Of a stretch of DNA of 57,329 nucleotides, positions 52,200-57,329 are shown piece by piece. A program made the translations under genes and the position numbers. Numbering within the stretch: position 1 is the stretch's first letter; every line of letters begins with the position of its first letter. The DNA is from JANQKX01 sp039028695 (GTDB lineage: Bacteria; Pseudomonadota; Alphaproteobacteria; Kiloniellales; Kiloniellaceae), in the NCBI GenBank assembly GCA_039028695.1, contig JBCCHN010000018.1:1-57329 (forward strand), written 5' to 3'. A model generated the notes under the pieces. The model worked only from the letters and a program-made list of their open reading frames with translations. It was not told where the DNA came from and did no database searches.

Positions 52200-52200
52200 T

Positions 52201-53118
52201 ATGGATTGGCATAGACTCCCTTCGCTGACATCGCTTAAGGCATTTGCCGCCACTGCGGAACATCGAAACCTGACCAAGGCCGCGGCGGCACTGAATGTCA
52301 CACATTCTGCGATCAGCCAACAAATCCGCGGGCTTGAGCGGAGTCTTGGAACCAAGCTCATCATCCGCAATCAACACGGAATCTCGTTGACCTCGCAGGG
52401 TGAATACCTTTCCCTGGGGCTGCTTGAAGCCTTTGCAGCAATGGCCACCTTGACCGAGGAACTGTCAAATGCAGAAGCAACTCGGTCACTTCTGGTGTCT
52501 GCCACACCGATGTTTGCTAGCTCTTTCCTAATGCCCCGCTTGGCTAATTTCATTGAAGAAAACCCCAACTTGGAGCTCAGGATAGAATCGACCATTGAGG
52601 CGGTGGATCTGAAGCCTGGAGGCGTTGATCTGGCGATCCGTTATGGAACCGGACGTTGGTCCGGACTTCAAGCAGAGCTTTTGCTGCCGGGCTGTTTGAC
52701 TGTTGTCGCCTCAAGGGATCTGATTGGCGATAGAATGTTCTCTGAGCCCTCTGAGCTTCTAGATTACCCACTGCTTCAGGAACATGCATCGGTTGAGTTT
52801 GACTTATGGCTGAAGAAAGTAGGCATTTCGCCGAATACCGAACGAAAGGTCATCCGCGTGCCAGGAAACATGCTGCTGGATGGCATTCGCCGGGGTGATG
52901 GTATTGGTGCGACTGTGCCCGCATTTGTGACAGATGAATTGAATTCAGGGAAACTCGTCGCATTGTTCGACGATCCTATCCCCAATATCGGGTATTACCT
53001 GGTCACGCTGCCTGGAGCCCGTCGACCAGCTTTGAAACTCTTCATACGATGGCTTTTGCGGTCGATAAACGAGTACGAGAAAACATTGTTCAGATGGAAG
53101 CCAACGCATTTGCTTTGA
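52201..53118 (+). CDS. LysR-family transcriptional regulator (GcvA-like)
   Basis: A 305-residue regulator. The N-terminal helix-turn-helix covers about residues 8-66 (LTKAAAALNVTHSAISQQIR). The rest is a periplasmic-binding-like effector domain (VDLAIRYGTGRWSGLQAELL). The layout and these stretches resemble the GcvA/AmpR group. It is divergent from the imine-reductase-like gene, with a perfect palindrome between them. Confidence 0.9.
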   Translation: MDWHRLPSLTSLKAFAATAEHRNLTKAAAALNVTHSAISQQIRGLERSLGTKLIIRNQHGISLTSQGEYLSLGLLEAFAAMATLTEELSNAEATRSLLVSATPMFASSFLMPRLANFIEENPNLELRIESTIEAVDLKPGGVDLAIRYGTGRWSGLQAELLLPGCLTVVASRDLIGDRMFSEPSELLDYPLLQEHASVEFDLWLKKVGISPNTERKVIRVPGNMLLDGIRRGDGIGATVPAFVTDELNSGKLVALFDDPIPNIGYYLVTLPGARRPALKLFIRWLLRSINEYEKTLFRWKPTHLL

Positions 53119-53223
53119 GCACGGCAAAGCAGTGTTTGCCCAATGGCTGCTTCGTCCGTATGGCTGCCCTTGAGCTTTGGAGCCAGCACTTCCGTAATGG
53201 GTCAAAACTCTCCTATTGAGGTT

Positions 53224-53304
53224 CTGTCAACGAGAGTCCGCTGCTGGCTGATTAGCGAAAGATTCCGGCCCTCACGCTTAACGCTCTTGGTAATAGCCAT
53301 AAAT
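53224..53304. repeat. ~85-nt intergenic repeat, copy 2 (diverged)
   Basis: Starts GTCAACGAGAGTCCG and shares GCTTAACGCTCTTGGTAATA exactly with copy 1, while the middle is diverged. The upstream bases ATGGGTCAAAACTCTCC recur in similar form upstream of the copy at 56151. The gap 53119-53535 has no convincing gene. Confidence 0.65.
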
Positions 53305-53535
53305 CAGTCTCAGTAGAGGCATTCTTCCAAGGGAATGGATTTCAAGATTTCAGCCACGTCTTTTTCAATTGGGTATGCGGTCGAGACCGGCTGCCACGAT
53401 AGCGGGTCAAGCCATCTCGCGGCAGAGCGCAAAAATCTCCGACGGTGGGTCTACAGGCCCCTGACACGTCCGGTGTTCAAAAAGCGGCATCATCGATCCA
53501 TTGCCTTTGCCAGGTGAAGCGCGGTCCGTCGTCTC

Positions 53536-53946
53536 TCAGGATTCTCTCGTCCAAACGAGCGTTCCAACGACAGGGTTTTCCAAGCCTGGCATGGCTGTCG
53601 AGCCAGATTCGATACTCATGGTATCGCCGTCCAGTTGGTAGTACCGCCGTTGCTCGCCACCAACCCAGGGCTCGAACCAAGCCATTTCCACGTTGGTCAC
53701 GAACTCTTCGCCTTCGAGTCTGTATTGTCCTGAATAAGCAACCATGGCATCGAAAGCGGCGGCCTTTTCTTCCATCGTTGTGGGGGCCTTGCGGTCGGAG
53801 GGAGTCAATACCGCAATCATTCGGCCCGATGGCTGAATCACAATGCATCCAACAGGATCAGGCCCAAACGGCATGTGCTTTTCACCAGTGACGGTGTCGG
53901 TGAGGTAGAAGGAATTCAGTATCCAAGTGCCAACCGGAGACGACAT
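53536..53946 (-). CDS. lipocalin-like domain protein
   Basis: A 136-residue single-domain protein without signal peptide. VGTWILNSFYLTDTVTGE at the N-terminus, then QPSGRMIAVLTPSDR, AYSGQYRLEGEEFV and the C-terminal GTLVWTRES fit the bacterial lipocalin-like family that often carries such stand-alone beta-barrels. AAGGAA precedes the ATG. It is typical of small accessory-gene cargo; the ligand is unknown. Confidence 0.8.
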   Translation of the reverse strand: MSSPVGTWILNSFYLTDTVTGEKHMPFGPDPVGCIVIQPSGRMIAVLTPSDRKAPTTMEEKAAAFDAMVAYSGQYRLEGEEFVTNVEMAWFEPWVGGEQRRYYQLDGDTMSIESGSTAMPGLENPVVGTLVWTRES

Positions 53947-54072
53947 ACATTCTTTTCCTTGATATTCTATTCCCTGAAAATAACGAACCTAATGTTGACC
54001 TTTGAAAGGCAGAAGCGCCGACCCTCATCCCATTGCATCGACCCCGACGAGGGGTAATTCGGTGCACCAGCG

Positions 54073-54315
54073 TCAGTGCTTCACCAGCTTCTGGTAGTGA
54101 GCGTCAAAATGCCATGCTCTCGCTGCCTCGGGCAACCGAACACTCAATAGGACCCTGTTGGACACCCAAAGCTCTTCCAGCACCCAGGTCATGTGGCGTG
54201 TACCCGCAAGCCCTTCGCCGCCTTGCCGATTGAAAATTTCGGAGAAACCGTCGATGTGCTCTTGATCGCCATTCCGATCATGCATGCCTATTTGAGCGAT
54301 GACATAGGCAGGCAT
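54073..54315 (-). CDS. DUF1330-like protein, probably C-terminally truncated
   Basis: An 80-residue frame that begins MPAYVIAQIGMHDRN and continues GFSEIFNRQGGEGL, VLLSVRLPEAARAWHFD and AHYQKLVKH, matching the DUF1330 ferredoxin-like family. Members are normally about 95 residues long and end in a further beta-strand, which is missing here. No continuation is seen in other frames just after the stop, so this may be a decaying gene. Confidence 0.6.
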   Translation of the reverse strand: MPAYVIAQIGMHDRNGDQEHIDGFSEIFNRQGGEGLAGTRHMTWVLEELWVSNRVLLSVRLPEAARAWHFDAHYQKLVKH

Positions 54316-54490
54316 GGCGAGGAATGATTAGTGATTGACGTCAGCACCATCGGTTATTCGTACTGATTTAACGATCCTACTGCCGCAGCAGACCGAGTGA
54401 AAAGCGCTGCAAGCAAACCCCAATTAGCCGAAAAGATGTCCTCTCTTGCCGTCCTGGCGGGTGGGCGGGTTTTACAGCCACGCGGTGCTC

Positions 54491-54575
54491 AGCTCAGCGA
54501 CAGTCGCCGTTAGAACGCCTGTAAAGCGCGAAAGTCCAGGCCTTTCGGCTTATGCCTGTTGGTAATAGTGTCAAA
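54491..54575. repeat. ~85-nt intergenic repeat, copy 3
   Basis: Starts AGCTCAGCGACAGTCGCCGT, holds TAGAACGCCTGTAAAGCGCG and ends GTTGGTAATAGTGTCAAA. It aligns along its whole length with the copies at 56151 and 56941. It lies in the gene-free gap 54316-54771, before the second MarR module. Confidence 0.75.
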
Positions 54576-54771
54576 TGGGATCTGAACGCTTGAAGTCGCA
54601 ACCCTATCGGCTGATCAATATCAGGCTTCCCTCGCGCCAAAGACCCCCTTAGGGTAGCACCCGGCCAATACGAGCTCAGTTTTCTCCAAAGTAGCCGCAC
54701 AATGTTGGCGAAGAGATGGATTATTCACAATTAAATTGACAATATATCACCAATAAGGATATATAATACCA

Positions 54772-55221
54772 ATGGATCGATCGACAGAAGGCGAAGCATT
54801 GACTGCGCTAATCTTGGAAACGTTTCGGCTGAACGGCGCGTTGTTGGCTGCCGGTAACAAACTCACCAAGCCTATGGGCATGACAAGCGCCCGCTGGCAG
54901 GTTATGGGGGCCGTGGCGGAAGCGGGGCAACCGCTGACCGTTGCTCAGATCGCCAGACGAATGGGACTGGCCCGTCAGGGAGTGCAGCGCATCGTCAACG
55001 ATCTTGAAGGCCTGGGGCGTGTCGTCCTAGAGGAAAACCTTGACCACAAGCGCTCGCCGTTGGTGAAGATCACTGAAGCTGGTGATGAGGTCATGGCCGC
55101 CATCAAGGAAGCGCAAGCAGCTTGGGTCAACCAGCTCGCGGACGGCCTTAGTGAACGCCGTATCCGAGATACCCTCAAACTGCTGGAAGCCGTCCGCGAT
55201 CGCACAGAGCAAACAATTTGA
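54772..55221 (+). CDS. MarR-family transcriptional regulator (module 2)
   Basis: A 149-residue winged-helix regulator, close paralogue of the one at 47200-47673 (shared KPMGMTSARWQVMGA and NLDHKRSPLVKIT). The recognition helix lies in LTVAQIARRMGLARQGVQRI. Upstream, TTGACA (54736-54741) is part of the TTGACAATAT motif also seen in module 1, and TATAAT lies at 54762-54767 only four bases before the ATG, so the transcript may be nearly leaderless. Two ABM-fold genes follow on the same strand. Confidence 0.88.
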   Translation: MDRSTEGEALTALILETFRLNGALLAAGNKLTKPMGMTSARWQVMGAVAEAGQPLTVAQIARRMGLARQGVQRIVNDLEGLGRVVLEENLDHKRSPLVKITEAGDEVMAAIKEAQAAWVNQLADGLSERRIRDTLKLLEAVRDRTEQTI

Positions 55222-55237
55222 AGAATGGAGACGAACC

Positions 55238-55609
55238 ATGACGACCCTAGTTGAACTGAATGACAACGTCAGCCTTGGCGAGCAGATGCAGAGCGATGAA
55301 GACGGTTCGGTCGTGTTGATCAACGTGTTCACAGTCGACCCTGCCGATGAGGAAACCATGCTTGCGACCTGGGCGAGAGATGCCCAGGTGATGCGCTCGC
55401 AACCGGGCTATATCTCAACCCAGTTGCATAAGGGAATTGGGGGCAGCCCGACGTACGTTAACTACGCGGTTTGGGAAAGCGTCGAGGCGTTCCGGAACGC
55501 CTTCATGAACCCTGACTTTCAAGCAAAGCTCGGTGATTACCCGGAGAGCACTACAATCTCACCACACCTGTTCAAAAAGCTGGCTGTCTCCGGCTTCTGT
55601 GTCGCCTAA
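55238..55609 (+). CDS. ABM-fold protein, cytoplasmic (module 2)
   Basis: A 123-residue protein with one ABM domain (SVVLINVFTVDPADEETMLA, QPGYISTQLHKG, NYAVWESVEAFRNAF). It has no signal peptide, unlike its neighbour and the paralogue in module 1. GGAG precedes ATG 55238, 16 bases after the MarR stop. Probably a small monooxygenase or ligand-binding protein; the substrate is unknown. Confidence 0.85.
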   Translation: MTTLVELNDNVSLGEQMQSDEDGSVVLINVFTVDPADEETMLATWARDAQVMRSQPGYISTQLHKGIGGSPTYVNYAVWESVEAFRNAFMNPDFQAKLGDYPESTTISPHLFKKLAVSGFCVA

Positions 55610-55625
55610 AAGGAGATTTCTAACA

Positions 55626-56012
55626 ATGACAAGAAAAACACCCCTACTGACGGCCGCCTGTCTGGTGATGAGTTTGGTCCTCACAACGAATATCGCACGA
55701 GCCGATGAACACACGGCCAACCCTTACGTGCTCATCAATCCATTCACCGTTCCGGCCGGTAAGCTCGATGAAACGATTGCAATGTGGGAACAGGCGCGTG
55801 ATTTCTTGCAGAAAGAACCAGGCTATATCTCGACCGCCTTGCACCAATCAGTTTCCCTTGATGCCCAGTATCGACTGATCAACGTTGCGCAGTGGGAGAG
55901 CGTTGAAACCTACACAGCTGCCACAAAGAAAATGCGCTCGGAGGCAAACCTGCCGCGCATCGAAGGTGTCCGTCCCGCCCCCGCGCTCTACACCGTCATT
56001 CGAACGGACTGA
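55626..56012 (+). CDS. exported ABM-fold protein (module 2)
   Basis: A 128-residue protein with a signal peptide (LLTAACLVMSLVLTTNIARA, cleavage before DEHT) and an ABM domain (YVLINPFTVPAGKLDE, EPGYISTALHQSVSLDAQY). It is clearly paralogous to the exported ABM protein at 47811-48203. AAGGAG lies upstream of ATG 55626. It follows the cytoplasmic ABM gene by 16 bases; MarR and both ABM genes form one operon. Confidence 0.85.
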   Translation: MTRKTPLLTAACLVMSLVLTTNIARADEHTANPYVLINPFTVPAGKLDETIAMWEQARDFLQKEPGYISTALHQSVSLDAQYRLINVAQWESVETYTAATKKMRSEANLPRIEGVRPAPALYTVIRTD

Positions 56013-56150
56013 GCGTCACCATGGCGGCAAGGCACATCTTTTCAGTATGACACATGGTTGGTCCCAGGTACGGAATGGGGCAAAATTCTCCAATTCAGCC
56101 TGTCTCTCTCAAAGTCCACTGATGGGTCATTACGCGTCCGGTCAGGACTC

Positions 56151-56235
56151 AGCTCAACGAGAAGCCCTGCTAAAACGCCCGTAAAGCTCGAAAATCTGAG
56201 CTTTCTGGCTTATGGCTCTTGGTAATTGTGTTAAA
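56151..56235. repeat. ~85-nt intergenic repeat, copy 4
   Basis: Starts AGCTCAACGAGAAGCCCTGC and ends CTTGGTAATTGTGTTAAA. AAAGCTC (56183-56189) and GAGCTTT (56198-56204) form a perfect 7-bp hairpin with an 8-base loop inside it. The copy at 56941 keeps this pairing with one G-U pair, hinting at a conserved structure. It lies in the gene-free gap 56013-56339. Confidence 0.75.
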
Positions 56236-56339
56236 TGGATCCGCTGCCTGGGGTTCTGTGGGCGCAAAAGATGCCCACTCCACTATGGCGCTTTTAGCCA
56301 TTAGGCGACATTGCATGATGGGGATGCTAGACTTCGATC

Positions 56340-56873
56340 ATGATAACTGGGCACGTATTTATGGCAATCAGCCTTGATGGTTTCGTCGCACGCGCCGATG
56401 GCGGTGTCGACTGGCTCTCGAAGTACATGACTGAAGGCGAAGACAATGGTTTCGGCGCGTTTATGGATTCTGTCGACGGATTGGTAATGGGGCGTGCCTC
56501 GTATGAAAACGTTCTGACATTCGGTGGCTGGCACTATACAAAACCAACCATTGTAATGAGCCAGACACTTACGGACGCAAATCTCCCAGAATTTCTGGCC
56601 GGTCGCGTTCGGTTTTCAAGCAAACCTCCAAATGATTTGATGCAAGAGCTAGAGGCGGAAGGCTGGAAACGAGTTTACGTAGATGGTGGGAAAATCGTGC
56701 AATCCTTTCTCGCAGAAGGCTTGATTGAAGACATGACGCTTACGCGTGTTCCTATCCTTCTTGGTCGTGGAAAACCTTTGTTCGGGCCACTAGAGCAAGA
56801 TTTAGAACTTGAGCACATCGAAACACAGTCGCTTCATTCGGGCTTGGTCACTTCGAAGTACAGGGTGTGTTAA
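56340..56873 (+). CDS. dihydrofolate reductase / RibD C-terminal-fold protein
   Basis: A 177-residue protein of the RibD_C/DHFR superfamily. Landmarks are VFMAISLDGFVARADGGVDW at the N-terminus, LVMGRASYENVLTFGGW, and KRVYVDGGKIVQSFLAEGLI, which lines the NADPH site in relatives. Stand-alone proteins of this kind are common in accessory regions and are of uncertain substrate. It is the only gene between repeat copies 4 and 5, like a one-gene cassette. Confidence 0.85.
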   Translation: MITGHVFMAISLDGFVARADGGVDWLSKYMTEGEDNGFGAFMDSVDGLVMGRASYENVLTFGGWHYTKPTIVMSQTLTDANLPEFLAGRVRFSSKPPNDLMQELEAEGWKRVYVDGGKIVQSFLAEGLIEDMTLTRVPILLGRGKPLFGPLEQDLELEHIETQSLHSGLVTSKYRVC

Positions 56874-56940
56874 CTCCGCAAAGTAGCTTTCCCGACTTCT
56901 GTCGCCTTGCTGAACGCTGATTGCGCAGCCGGTTGGGACT

Positions 56941-57026
56941 CAGCCAAACGAGATTCGCCATTAGAACGCCTGTAAAGCTCGAAAATCGGGGCTTTCCGGC
57001 TTATGCCACTTGGTAATTCTCTTAAA
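56941..57026. repeat. ~85-nt intergenic repeat, copy 5
   Basis: Starts CAGCCAAACGAGATTCGCCA, holds TTAGAACGCCTGTAAAGCTC and ends ACTTGGTAATTCTCTTAAA. AAAGCTC (56974-56980) pairs with GGGCTTT (56989-56995) through one G-U pair. It is the last copy before the tRNA gene; the gap 56874-57261 has no convincing gene. Confidence 0.75.
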
Positions 57027-57261
57027 CGGGCTCAATCGCCCGGTTAGGATTTTAGATTTTTGGCTGCTGATCGCGAACCCGATCATTCGGCGTCTTGCGG
57101 TTCAAATGCATGTATGCAGCGACACTCATCGCCAGCTTCATAATTGAAGATGTGCGACCTTCAAATATTTTTTCGCAACGCCAGACTACGCCATTTTTCT
57201 CTTTTTGCTGCTTCCGTGGCGCTTCCGTTGTGGGTTGGATGGGGATGGTGCAGAAACGAAT

Positions 57262-57292
57262 AACGCCGCTAAGCGATTGCTTTAGCGGCGTT
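57262..57292 (-). terminator. terminator of the tRNA gene
   Basis: AACGCCGCTAA (57262-57272) and TTAGCGGCGTT (57282-57292) form a perfect 11-bp stem with a 9-base loop. On the minus strand it lies five bases past the CCA end of the tRNA, followed by a moderately T-rich stretch. Confidence 0.8.
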
Positions 57293-57296
57293 TATG

Positions 57297-57329
<33 letters not shown>

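Noticed and set aside
52099..52377. N-terminal extension of the imine-reductase-like protein
   Set aside because: It would overlap the divergent LysR gene, while the inner ATG at 52098 has a strong GGAGG site and starts directly at the Rossmann motif.
46955..57026. Classical integron attC array
   Set aside because: Some repeat copies begin with GCTTAAC or GCTCAAC-like bases, but no consistent GTTRRRY core closes the copies, the arm structure of attC is missing, gene orientations are mixed, and no integron integrase lies in the window.

Overview
The window looks like a stretch of an alphaproteobacterial chromosome. Gene density is high, uptake and catabolic operons follow one another, GntR/FadR, RpiR, MarR and LysR regulators are frequent, and a tRNA whose visible end fits the initiator tRNA lies at the right edge. 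No phage, transposase, CRISPR array or rRNA was recognised. Functional calls rest on reading motifs and on remembered family sequences; no database search was run.

Layout. 1-6740: end of a periplasmic binding protein, then an ABC importer of the polyamine type (ATPase, two permeases), a glutamine-synthetase-like gamma-glutamylation enzyme, an alpha/beta hydrolase and a Baeyer-Villiger-type flavin monooxygenase. 7272-13473: a chemoreceptor, a HalD/BesD-like iron oxygenase that keeps the hydroxylase-type HxD motif, a membrane PAS/adenylate cyclase and a divergent orphan binding protein.

13881-30953 is the centre of the window: a vitamin B6 (pyridoxine/pyridoxamine) catabolic cluster. Pyridoxine 4-oxidase, pyridoxamine-pyruvate aminotransferase, pyridoxal 4-dehydrogenase, 4-pyridoxolactonase, a candidate 4-pyridoxate dehydrogenase and the 5-formyl-3-hydroxy-2-methylpyridine-4-carboxylate (FHMPC) dehydrogenase can be assigned. 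They come with a BMP-family ABC importer (candidate vitamin B6 transporter) and a GntR regulator. The known Mesorhizobium lower pathway (decarboxylase, flavin ring-opening oxygenase, amide hydrolase) was not seen. In its place stands an operon encoding a gentisate/salicylate-dioxygenase-type cupin, an LVIVD-type propeller protein, a RidA imine hydrolase and a glutathione-transferase-like protein, which suggests a different ring-opening route.

32032-38292: a nitrilase-family hydrolase with an RpiR regulator, an orphan Tat-exported family-5 binding protein and a dimethylglycine-dehydrogenase-like flavoprotein. 38285-45570: an RpiR regulator divergent from an MmgE/PrpD protein, a complete polar-amino-acid ABC importer and an aspartase/fumarase-family lyase. 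The epimerase-type plus C-N-lyase pairing resembles catabolism of iminodisuccinate-like N-substituted aspartates.

46300-57329 is an accessory-looking region of small genes: two paralogous MarR modules with exported ABM-fold proteins, cytochrome b561, DUF1772, an imine-reductase-like enzyme with a LysR regulator, lipocalin-like, DUF1330 and RibD-like proteins. The genes are separated by at least five copies of an intergenic repeat of about 85 nt, plus a second 60-nt repeat, and the region ends at the 3' end of the tRNA. It looks like a cassette-like island, although no integrase lies within the window.
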